This document shows, in pieces, positions 24,244 through 29,852 of a DNA stretch of 29,852 bases; position 1 is the stretch's first letter, and the number at the start of each line of letters is the position of its first letter. The stretch is from assembly GCF_052119425.1 (NCBI RefSeq), contig NZ_JBQKFH010000032.1, forward strand, positions 1 to 29,852, written 5' to 3'. The translations under genes and the position numbers were made by a program. Origin of the DNA: Enterococcus_E cecorum_C (GTDB taxonomy: Bacteria > Bacillota > Bacilli > Lactobacillales > Enterococcaceae). Below the pieces are notes generated by a model, which was given only the letters and a program-made list of their open reading frames with translations, searched no databases and was not told the DNA's origin.

Positions 24244-24251
24244 ATAAAATT
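24244..24251. repeat. 8-bp target-site duplication, right copy
   Basis: ATAAAATT directly after the right inverted repeat, identical to 22511-22518. Confidence 0.9.
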
Positions 24252-24263
24252 AGTTGAATGAAT

Positions 24264-24296
24264 AGCGCTTGAATTGTCTATGGTTCAGGCGTTTTT
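24264..24296 (+). terminator. Original terminator of the HIT gene, displaced by the transposon
   Basis: CGCTTGAA (24266-24273) pairs with TTCAGGCG (24284-24291; one G-U pair), followed by five T residues. It now also ends transcripts leaving lnu(C). Confidence 0.7.
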
Positions 24297-24300
24297 ATTT

Positions 24301-24309
24301 TGATATAAT
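24301..24309 (+). promoter_or_regulatory. Extended -10 promoter of the FlaR-like kinase gene
   Basis: TGA-TATAAT at 24301-24309, directly after the T-run of the preceding terminator. No -35 box at standard spacing. Confidence 0.5.
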
Positions 24310-24346
24310 GAAATTTGAAGAATGTTGAAAGGGAAAATTTTTGGCT

Positions 24347-24838
24347 ATGAATAATAAAATCTTAATCATCGGTTGTCCTGGTTCTGGGAAGAGTACTTTT
24401 GCGCGTAAGTTAAGAGATCAACGCCAACTTCCACTCTATTATTTAGACCAAATTTGGCATAAACCAGATCAGACGAATATTTCGAAAGAGGAATTTATTC
24501 AGCGTCAAAAAGAAATGATAAAGCAGGAAGAATGGATAATTGATGGAAATTATCTCACCACTTTAGAATTAAGATTGGCAGCTTGCGATACGGTATTCTT
24601 TTTAGATTTACCGAATGACGTTTGCTTCGAAAGTGTTAGAAAGCGAATCGGTCAAGTGCGCGAGGATATGCCTTGGGTGGAAGAGACGTTTGATGAGGAG
24701 TTCCAACAATGGATATTGGATTTCCCAACTAAACAACGACCAGAGATAATTGAATTGTTGAAGAAATATAAAGAAGGTAAGCAAATCATCGTCTTTCATA
24801 CTCGAAAAGAAGTTGAGGAGTATTTTGCTCATCAATAA
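24347..24838 (+). CDS. FlaR-like P-loop kinase (topology-modulation/adenylate-kinase-like)
   Basis: A small soluble P-loop NTPase of 163 residues. Walker A is IIGCPGSGKSTFARKL near the N-terminus. YYLDQIWHKPD and EEWIIDGNY are the blocks typical of the FlaR/'DNA topology modulation protein' group, which is related to adenylate and shikimate kinases; the true substrate is uncertain. The C-terminus VFHTRKEVEEYF fits the family. ATG 24347 gives the usual N-terminus, but AAAGGGA at 24328-24334 is better spaced for the TTG at 24341, which would add two residues. It stands alone with its own promoter. Confidence 0.8.
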   Translation: MNNKILIIGCPGSGKSTFARKLRDQRQLPLYYLDQIWHKPDQTNISKEEFIQRQKEMIKQEEWIIDGNYLTTLELRLAACDTVFFLDLPNDVCFESVRKRIGQVREDMPWVEETFDEEFQQWILDFPTKQRPEIIELLKKYKEGKQIIVFHTRKEVEEYFAHQ

Positions 24839-24958
24839 ACCTCTTAGAAAGTGGTAAAGAAATAATAGTTAGACTTATTTAATCTATAGTTTATTTTGAT
24901 TATGTGATTTTAATAAGCAAGTCGCATATTAATTTTGTTTTAGAAACGGGTGTGTTAA

Positions 24959-25591
24959 ATGAAAAGAATAGGGGTTGTGTTATATCCTAACTACTCTTTG
25001 CAGGAAATTACATGCATAACGTCTACACTATCAATCTGGTTTAATGAAGAAATTGATTTTATTGCTAGTGAGAATATTTGCTATTTTACAGAAGAGGGAT
25101 TACCCACATATCCAACTAAGCTTATTCAAGAAGTAAATATTACAGATTATGATTGTGTTATTATTCCTGGGTCAATTAATCCACTAGTAGGGTTATATGA
25201 TGATGAATTAATTCATTTTTTACATCAAGGTATCTCAAGCGATGTTGTTTTTGCAGCAATATCATCAGCACCGCTTTTATTGGGAAAAGCAGGATTATTA
25301 AAAGGGAAAAAGTATACTGGAGGATTATTCGTTCAGCAATTGGATTATTTTGACTTTATGGAAATTGATAATTTTACTCATAAATCAATTGAGATAGAGG
25401 ATGGATTAATCACCGGGATAGGGATGTATTTTGTTGATTTTGTTAAGGCTGTTTTGAAATATTTAGATTATCCAATTGATGAAACCTTTTTAAATCCAAG
25501 CCTGAAATACACTGAGAAAGATTTGCTTTTTTATTATTCGGAGGAAGATTATTTAAATTTTGTCAATGAAGTTAAAACTTTTGAGAAATAG
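24959..25591 (+). CDS. DJ-1/PfpI-family protein with serine in place of the catalytic cysteine
   Basis: A 210-residue protein of the DJ-1/PfpI (class I glutamine amidotransferase-like) superfamily. MKRIGVVLYPNYSLQEI is the usual first strand, DYDCVIIPGSINPLVGL the second block, and FAAISSAPLLLGKAGLLKG the nucleophile elbow. In active members the residue after the Ala-Ile pair is cysteine; here it is S102. The protein is therefore probably not a classical cysteine hydrolase or glyoxalase and may be a binding or regulatory relative. The C-terminal region (about 170-210) is not recognised. The ribosome site is weak. The 120 bases upstream hold no clear gene. Confidence 0.75.
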   Translation: MKRIGVVLYPNYSLQEITCITSTLSIWFNEEIDFIASENICYFTEEGLPTYPTKLIQEVNITDYDCVIIPGSINPLVGLYDDELIHFLHQGISSDVVFAAISSAPLLLGKAGLLKGKKYTGGLFVQQLDYFDFMEIDNFTHKSIEIEDGLITGIGMYFVDFVKAVLKYLDYPIDETFLNPSLKYTEKDLLFYYSEEDYLNFVNEVKTFEK

Positions 25592-25635
25592 AATGAATCT
25601 ATTTGAAATTTATTTTTGTATCTGATTCTTTTTAT

Positions 25636-25664
25636 AGCAGCTCAATTTGGGTTGCTTATTTTTG
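25636..25664 (+). terminator. Terminator after the DJ-1/PfpI gene
   Basis: An 8-bp stem with two G-U pairs (25636-25643 with 25649-25656), then TATTTTTG. Confidence 0.5.
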
Positions 25665-25682
25665 TGGAAAAATTAATTTTTT

Positions 25683-25691
25683 TGATATAAT
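25683..25691 (+). promoter_or_regulatory. Extended -10 promoter upstream of the isochorismatase-like gene
   Basis: TGA-TATAAT at 25683-25691, with TTGTGG 18 bases upstream (25662-25667). A second TATAAT at 25764-25769 is closer to the gene but has no matching -35 box. The leader would be about 100 bases. Confidence 0.4.
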
Positions 25692-25796
25692 GTGCACTCT
25701 ATTACTTGTTTATTTAGCTGTTTTGTATTCGGTTACATATAGAAGATAAGACAACGAATAGGGTATAATTTAGAAAATGTTTTTGGGAGGAACCTT

Positions 25797-26336
25797 ATGC
25801 AAGCTTTATTAGTTATTGATATGGAGCAGGGATTTTTGAATGCGGATAGATCTGAGCGAAACAATCCTGATGCAGAAAAAAATATATTAAATTTAATGGA
25901 TTATTTCCGTGAAACGAAACAACCAATCATTCATATTCAACACTTGAGTACGGATCCTCACTCAGCCTTTTTCACTGAAGAAGGTTATCAGTTCATGGAA
26001 GGTTTTGAGTCACATCCTGGAGAGAAAGTTTTTCAAAAACACGTCAATAGTGCATTTATTGGAACAAACTTAGAAGAATATTTACACGAAGAAGGGATTT
26101 GTCGACTCGTTATTACTGGTCTAACTTTGCCTCATTGTGTTTCTACAACGACTCGGATGGCTGGAAATCTTGGCTTTGAAACGACATTAATTAGTGATGC
26201 CACTGTTACATATGCGTTAAGAGACATTATGGGTAATTGGATAGATGCGGAGGAGTTGCATCAGTCTCATTTGGCAGCGTTGAACGAAGAATTCGCAAAA
26301 GTAATGAGTTGTGAGGAGTTTTTAAAAAATGGGTAG
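25797..26336 (+). CDS. Isochorismatase-like cysteine hydrolase
   Basis: A 179-residue member of the cysteine-hydrolase/isochorismatase superfamily. The catalytic triad is visible: D8 in VIDMEQGF, K81 in VFQKHVNSAF and C114 in GLTLPHCVSTTTRMAGNLGF. The family hydrolyses amides or vinyl ethers (nicotinamide, ureido compounds, isochorismate); the substrate here is unknown. ATG 25797 has GGGAGG at 25785-25790. Its last eight bases overlap the next gene, so it is translationally coupled to two membrane-anchored proteins, an unusual pairing for a cytosolic hydrolase. Confidence 0.85.
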   Translation: MQALLVIDMEQGFLNADRSERNNPDAEKNILNLMDYFRETKQPIIHIQHLSTDPHSAFFTEEGYQFMEGFESHPGEKVFQKHVNSAFIGTNLEEYLHEEGICRLVITGLTLPHCVSTTTRMAGNLGFETTLISDATVTYALRDIMGNWIDAEELHQSHLAALNEEFAKVMSCEEFLKNG

Positions 26337-27099
26337 AAGTGATAAAAATCAGAGTAATATATTGGGATTGTTTTTTGGTAATCCTAAACAAATAATAAAA
26401 CTAAGTCTGAATATTGTTATAGTAGTAGCTGTTTCGCTTGTATTTATAAGGTTTATTGGGATCCCTGCATTTAGTGGAATTTTTCAAAGTCTTTCTCCGT
26501 GGAATGAGCAAAAGAAAGCTATAAGTGAATATACGGATGTAAGGGATACATATTCTTCAATTATTGGCAGTGAGGTTGGAGTGATTCCGCAAAATGGAAT
26601 TGTAAAATGGTTTTCTACTCGAGAAAAAGAAGTAATTATTTATATTCCAAAAATAATCAACTATTCACCCTTATTTGACGATGATAGTAGGAGAAATGAA
26701 TTAAAGGGTGCATTTTTAGAGTCAATAAATGAAGAAATGGCCAAAAAAAGTAGTGAGACTGTTAGAATACTGTATGATGGATTAGAAGTTGCAACATATA
26801 AAAATGGAGTAAAAATTACGGATTATTTAGACTTAAAATCGGCAGAAAAGAAACAAATAGATTCGTTTGTCAAAGAACAATTAGATAAAAACGATAATAT
26901 TAAGTTTAATAAATGGACAACTACTAATAATTATTCTTTTGATAATAAGGATAAAAATGTGTTGGTTATTAAGGGTAAGTTCAATGTGAAGAAGTTCTTT
27001 GTTTTTAAAGATGTTTATCTATTAGATGCAAAATTGGTTTATAAGAATCATAGATGGGCAATATATCAAAATAATTGGAAGGTAACGAAAGTGAAATGA
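26329..27099 (+). CDS. Membrane-anchored protein of unknown function
   Basis: A 256-residue protein with one hydrophobic helix at about 24-45 (LSLNIVIVVAVSLVFIRFIG) and no clear signal-peptidase site, so it is predicted to be anchored with a long part outside the cell. The outer part is rich in lysine and aromatic residues and carries EKEVIIYIPKIINYSP and SSETVRILYDGLEVATYKNG, which find counterparts in the next, shorter protein. GAGGAG precedes the ATG inside the upstream gene. The stop overlaps the next start (ATGA). I do not recognise a family. Confidence 0.6.
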   Translation: MGRSDKNQSNILGLFFGNPKQIIKLSLNIVIVVAVSLVFIRFIGIPAFSGIFQSLSPWNEQKKAISEYTDVRDTYSSIIGSEVGVIPQNGIVKWFSTREKEVIIYIPKIINYSPLFDDDSRRNELKGAFLESINEEMAKKSSETVRILYDGLEVATYKNGVKITDYLDLKSAEKKQIDSFVKEQLDKNDNIKFNKWTTTNNYSFDNKDKNVLVIKGKFNVKKFFVFKDVYLLDAKLVYKNHRWAIYQNNWKVTKVK

Positions 27100-27503
27100 A
27101 AAAAATATTACTTTGGATAATTACAATATCTTTATTAGGTTCCATATTTTTGGGTTTTTGGCAATTTTCAAAAAAAGAGACGATGAAAAGAGATTTAAAT
27201 TTAGATGGTCTTTTTGTAAATATCAAAGGGGTTGATGTTAAGACTGAAAATTCAAGTATTTTTGATGAAAAACCGTATGATAAAATAGTTATTAAAATAC
27301 CTTCGCTAGCCTCTGAGAATGACGATAGTTTAATAGATGGAAAAAAAGTTAATAAACTAATTGATCGAGAAAATTTTGATAAATATTTTAAAACGTGGTT
27401 AAAACACATTTTTAGTAAAGAAACGGCAAGAAAATATGCAAACCAAATTGTTGTATATTATCGTGATGACAAGATTATTCAATATTCAGAATCTGAAAAA
27501 TAA
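27096..27503 (+). CDS. Small membrane-anchored protein, possible paralogue of its upstream neighbour
   Basis: A 135-residue protein starting MKKILLWIITISLLGSIFL, a signal anchor or uncleaved signal peptide, followed by an exported domain. DKIVIKIPSLA and later KETARKYANQIVVYYRDDKI match, in order and spacing, blocks of the preceding protein, suggesting distant duplication. The ATG at 27096 overlaps the upstream stop by ATGA, a classic coupling; the longer frame from 27075 would start inside the upstream gene. No lipobox cysteine. Function unknown. Confidence 0.6.
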   Translation: MKKILLWIITISLLGSIFLGFWQFSKKETMKRDLNLDGLFVNIKGVDVKTENSSIFDEKPYDKIVIKIPSLASENDDSLIDGKKVNKLIDRENFDKYFKTWLKHIFSKETARKYANQIVVYYRDDKIIQYSESEK

Positions 27504-27554
27504 GACTTTGAGGTATTCTTTTCATTTTTCCTAGTTTTTATTTTCTCTGTAATA

Positions 27555-27563
27555 TGTTATGAT
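27555..27563 (+). promoter_or_regulatory. Extended -10 promoter of the charged-protein gene
   Basis: TGT-TATGAT at 27555-27563, about 34 bases before the ATG at 27597. Confidence 0.45.
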
Positions 27564-27596
27564 GAGAAAAGAACGAAAAAATAAGGATGATTTATC

Positions 27597-28343
27597 ATGA
27601 ATGATTATACAGACATCAAACGAAATCATTTCCGTTTTCCTGCTTTTTCAGATGAAGATGGAGTAAAACTTCAAGATGGTACTTTTCGTAAACCTTTCTC
27701 ATTTGAAGAAGATTGGATTTTAACGGATGAAGATATTGATCGAAAAGCAAATAGACAAAATAAAGTAAATACTTCTCGTCGTGGGAATAAGACAATTGCG
27801 CATAAAGCTGGTCATAGTGTGAAGCAGATGGAAGAGTTGAAAAAACATCGCGAAAACTTACCTACTTATTCACGTCATCCAAAAGTGGAAGTGACGCCAA
27901 CTGGCAAGAAAAACTTATTCGGTAGCAGTCATTTGCATGCGACTTATAAGGTGCGAAATGAAAAGGAAACGCCTGCCATTCATGCCAAACCACCTAAGAC
28001 AGATGTGTTTAAAAAGTCGGTTTTCGAACCAACTTATGTACCTGCTTCATTAATCCCTGATAAAAAGGAAGAGGTAGACCAATCTGAGTTGTTGAACTCG
28101 ATGCAAAAGAGCAAGGACAGCTATATGCTTTTCGATACCGAGCCAGCGCCTTATCAAGTAAAACAAGAGGAAAATGAACCCACTGTGAAGAAGTTCAAAG
28201 TTCCAAGTGCTACAAAAGATCGTAATAATTTACCGAAAGCAACACAAGAAATGATTGCAAAGAAAAAATCAGTCTTAGGTTCATTAGATACGATGATTGA
28301 AGAGGGTGCGAAAGAAAAACGCAATACCAAATATTTTGAATAA
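27597..28343 (+). CDS. Highly charged, probably disordered protein of unknown function
   Basis: A 248-residue protein rich in Lys, Glu, Pro and Thr, with few hydrophobic runs; most of it is predicted to be unstructured. The N-terminus (NHFRFPAFSDEDGVKLQDG) and the C-terminal segment (KDRNNLPKATQEMIAKKK) look the most conserved-like and could be short binding motifs at the two ends of a flexible linker. AAGGATG precedes the ATG. It is a single-gene unit between its own promoter and a strong terminator. I do not recognise it; a scaffold or cell-division/cell-wall adaptor role would fit the build, but that is a guess. Confidence 0.6.
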   Translation: MNDYTDIKRNHFRFPAFSDEDGVKLQDGTFRKPFSFEEDWILTDEDIDRKANRQNKVNTSRRGNKTIAHKAGHSVKQMEELKKHRENLPTYSRHPKVEVTPTGKKNLFGSSHLHATYKVRNEKETPAIHAKPPKTDVFKKSVFEPTYVPASLIPDKKEEVDQSELLNSMQKSKDSYMLFDTEPAPYQVKQEENEPTVKKFKVPSATKDRNNLPKATQEMIAKKKSVLGSLDTMIEEGAKEKRNTKYFE

Positions 28344-28350
28344 TAATTAT

Positions 28351-28382
28351 GTCTGGCTATTTTTGACGGCCAGACTTTTTTT
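28351..28382 (+). terminator. Rho-independent terminator
   Basis: GTCTGGC (28351-28357) pairs with GCCAGAC (28369-28375), followed by seven T residues. Confidence 0.85.
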
Positions 28383-28432
28383 CTTAAATTTTCGAAATAT
28401 TTTGCGTTTTCACTATAAATTTTCTGACAAAT

Positions 28433-28441
28433 TGATATAAT
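28433..28441 (+). promoter_or_regulatory. Extended -10 promoter of the aminotransferase gene
   Basis: TGA-TATAAT at 28433-28441. No -35 box at correct spacing (CTGACA at 28424 is too close). Confidence 0.5.
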
Positions 28442-28486
28442 GGATGAAAGGCTACTTGGCTAGTAGAAAAGAAAAGAGGAAAACAA

Positions 28487-29704
28487 ATGAGAAGGTTTGA
28501 AAAATCACATAAATTAGATCATGTTAGCTACGATGTCCGTGGTCCAGTCTTAGAAGAAGCTGAACGCATGCAAGAAAATGGCATTTCCATCTTAAAGCTA
28601 AATACAGGAAATCCTGCGCCATTTGGTTTTGAAGCGCCAAATGAGATTGTTCGCGACTTGATTATGAATGTCCGCCAATCAGAAGGGTATTCAGATTCAA
28701 AGGGGATTTTTTCAGCGAGAAAGGCAATCGAGCAATATTATCAATTATTAAAGTTTCCAAATTTGTCGATTAATGATATTTATACTGGTAATGGCGTCAG
28801 TGAATTGATCACCATGTCGATGCAAGCTTTGTGTAATGATGGCGATGAAGTGCTTGTGCCGATGCCGGATTATCCTTTATGGACGGCTTCAGTCTCATTA
28901 GCAGGTGGCAAGCCTGTTCATTATATCTGTGATGAAGAAAGTGAATGGTATCCAGATATTGCGGATATTCGTTCTAAGATTACTGCTAAAACGAAAGCAA
29001 TTGTCTTAATTAATCCGAATAATCCAACAGGGGCTGTTTATCCAAAAGAAATTTTAGAGCAAATTGTTGACATCGCGCGTGAATTTGAATTGATGATTTT
29101 CTCTGATGAAATTTATGATCGTTTGGTGATGGATGATTACAAACATATCCCAATTGCGACTTTGGCACCGGATTGCTTTGTAGTGACGTTTGGTGGCTTA
29201 TCGAAATCTCATCGTGTGGCAGGTTTCCGTGTAGGTTGGATGGTGCTAACTGGGAAGAAATCGATTGCGAAAGATTATATTGAAGGCTTAAATATGCTGT
29301 CTTCCATGCGTTTGTGTTCAAATGTTTTGTCCCAACAAGTCATTCAAACCGCACTTGGGGGCATTCAAAGTGTGGATGAACTACTTTTACCAGGTGGCCG
29401 CATTTATGAACAGCGCGAATTTGTCTATAAAGCCGTGAATGATATTCCGGGACTTTCGGCAGTTAAACCTAAAGCTGCTTTTTATATGTTTCCAAAAATT
29501 GATGTGAAGAAGTTCAATATTACTAATGATGAGCAATTTGTATTAGACTTTCTTCATGAGCATCATGTCTTAATGGTGCATGGTGGTGGTTTCAACTGGA
29601 TGCAGCCGGATCATTTCCGAATTGTGTATTTACCTAATTTGGATGATTTGAAATTAACAATGGATAAGATGCGCAAGTTTTTAGCTACTTATCGTCAAAA
29701 ATAA
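28487..29704 (+). CDS. AlaA-type aminotransferase (PLP-dependent, class I fold)
   Basis: A 405-residue pyridoxal-phosphate enzyme, the same length as E. coli AlaA (glutamate-pyruvate aminotransferase), which makes alanine from pyruvate and glutamate. The cofactor lysine is K240 in GGLSKSHRVAGFRVGW. Other conserved residues are N179 in NPNNPTG, D207 and Y210 in FSDEIYDRL, and the C-terminal arginine in DHFRIVYLP that holds the substrate carboxylate. The N-terminal YDVRGPVLEEAERM and LKLNTGNPAPFGF are characteristic of the AlaA group. The start has AAGAGGAAAA upstream. It is a single-gene unit ending in a hairpin terminator. The substrate is inferred from family. Confidence 0.9.
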   Translation: MRRFEKSHKLDHVSYDVRGPVLEEAERMQENGISILKLNTGNPAPFGFEAPNEIVRDLIMNVRQSEGYSDSKGIFSARKAIEQYYQLLKFPNLSINDIYTGNGVSELITMSMQALCNDGDEVLVPMPDYPLWTASVSLAGGKPVHYICDEESEWYPDIADIRSKITAKTKAIVLINPNNPTGAVYPKEILEQIVDIAREFELMIFSDEIYDRLVMDDYKHIPIATLAPDCFVVTFGGLSKSHRVAGFRVGWMVLTGKKSIAKDYIEGLNMLSSMRLCSNVLSQQVIQTALGGIQSVDELLLPGGRIYEQREFVYKAVNDIPGLSAVKPKAAFYMFPKIDVKKFNITNDEQFVLDFLHEHHVLMVHGGGFNWMQPDHFRIVYLPNLDDLKLTMDKMRKFLATYRQK

Positions 29705-29711
29705 CCATTCT

Positions 29712-29746
29712 TCAGCTCGGTCTCCTTTCCGGGCTGATTTATTTTG
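29712..29746 (+). terminator. Terminator of the aminotransferase gene
   Basis: A 9-bp stem (29712-29720 with 29729-29737; one G-U pair), then TTTATTTT. Confidence 0.75.
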
Positions 29747-29852
29747 GCTCTTTGTCAAGTAGTGTTGTTGGCAATTAAGTCAATTGGAGAGAAAGTTATT
29801 TTATGAATGCTTTCTCTCTTTTTTTATTTTCTTTCTTCAATCGATGCTTATG
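29746..29852. mobile_element. Possible left end of an ISL3-family insertion sequence (runs off the window)
   Basis: From 29746 the sequence begins GGCTCTTTGTCAAGTAGTG, which resembles, from memory, terminal inverted repeats of ISL3-family elements common in enterococci and streptococci. It starts right in the T-run of the preceding terminator. No transposase sequence is inside the window, so this is tentative. Confidence 0.35.
29787..29826. terminator. Hairpin with T-run at right edge
   Basis: GAGAGAAAG (29787-29795) pairs with CTTTCTCTC (29810-29818), followed by a T-run. If the surrounding sequence is an IS end, this would block read-through into the transposase. Confidence 0.65.

Noticed and set aside
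1..29852. CRISPR array, tRNA or rRNA genes
   Set aside because: No regularly spaced repeats, cloverleaf-like segments or rRNA signatures were seen on either strand by eye.

Overview
The window looks like a low-GC Gram-positive chromosome of the order Lactobacillales, most like Enterococcus or a close relative. This rests on strong AGGAGG ribosome sites, many extended -10 (TGN-TATAAT) promoters, U-tailed hairpin terminators, and proteins such as an AlaA-type aminotransferase, a two-HKD cardiolipin synthase and a FlaR-type kinase. Genus is inferred from memory of protein families, not from a search.

Layout. (1) 1-1950: an accessory stretch with a Clostridia-like flavour: a small XRE regulator, a broken GIY-YIG nuclease gene and a SAM methyltransferase, each with its own hairpin terminator. 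(2) 2061-3844: a GNAT acetyltransferase, two small unknown proteins and an ATP-grasp (R2K-type) gene split by one in-frame stop. (3) 3876-17088: a defence island. A tight four-gene operon (MORC-type GHKL ATPase, Z1 superfamily-2 helicase, PD-(D/E)XK nuclease of the DUF4420 type, AIPR protein) runs into a bidirectional terminator shared with a convergent cytosine-5 DNA methyltransferase. Next comes a Sau3AI-type (GATC) restriction-modification system: a second cytosine-5 methyltransferase on the minus strand, and divergently the Sau3AI-like endonuclease followed by a predicted PD-(D/E)XK protein and an unknown protein. (4) 17126-22518: housekeeping-like genes (ASCH protein, cardiolipin synthase, two GNATs, PfkB sugar kinase, unknown protein, HIT hydrolase). 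(5) 22519-24243: an intact IS1595-family unit with an ISSag10-like transposase and the lincosamide resistance gene lnu(C), bounded by inverted repeats and a perfect 8-bp target duplication. It matches the MTnSag1 type of element and landed in the last codons of the HIT gene. (6) 24264-29852: FlaR-like kinase, DJ-1/PfpI protein without its cysteine, isochorismatase-like hydrolase coupled to two membrane-anchored proteins, a charged unknown protein, an AlaA-type aminotransferase, and at the right edge what may be the end of an ISL3-family insertion sequence.

How the genes work together. The island holds two layers that probably act on incoming DNA. The Sau3AI-type layer cuts unmethylated GATC and protects the host by GATC cytosine methylation. 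The divergent promoter region contains a GATC palindrome that forms the -35 box of the methyltransferase promoter, which suggests methylation-sensitive self-control. The MORC/Z1/nuclease/AIPR layer belongs to a neighbourhood type predicted to be a restriction-like system, but I know of no settled mechanism; the convergent methyltransferase is the obvious candidate for its self-marking arm. Several island genes begin with TTG. The best candidates for something not well described are this four-gene ATP-driven operon with its convergent methylase, and the two extra genes trailing the Sau3AI-like endonuclease.
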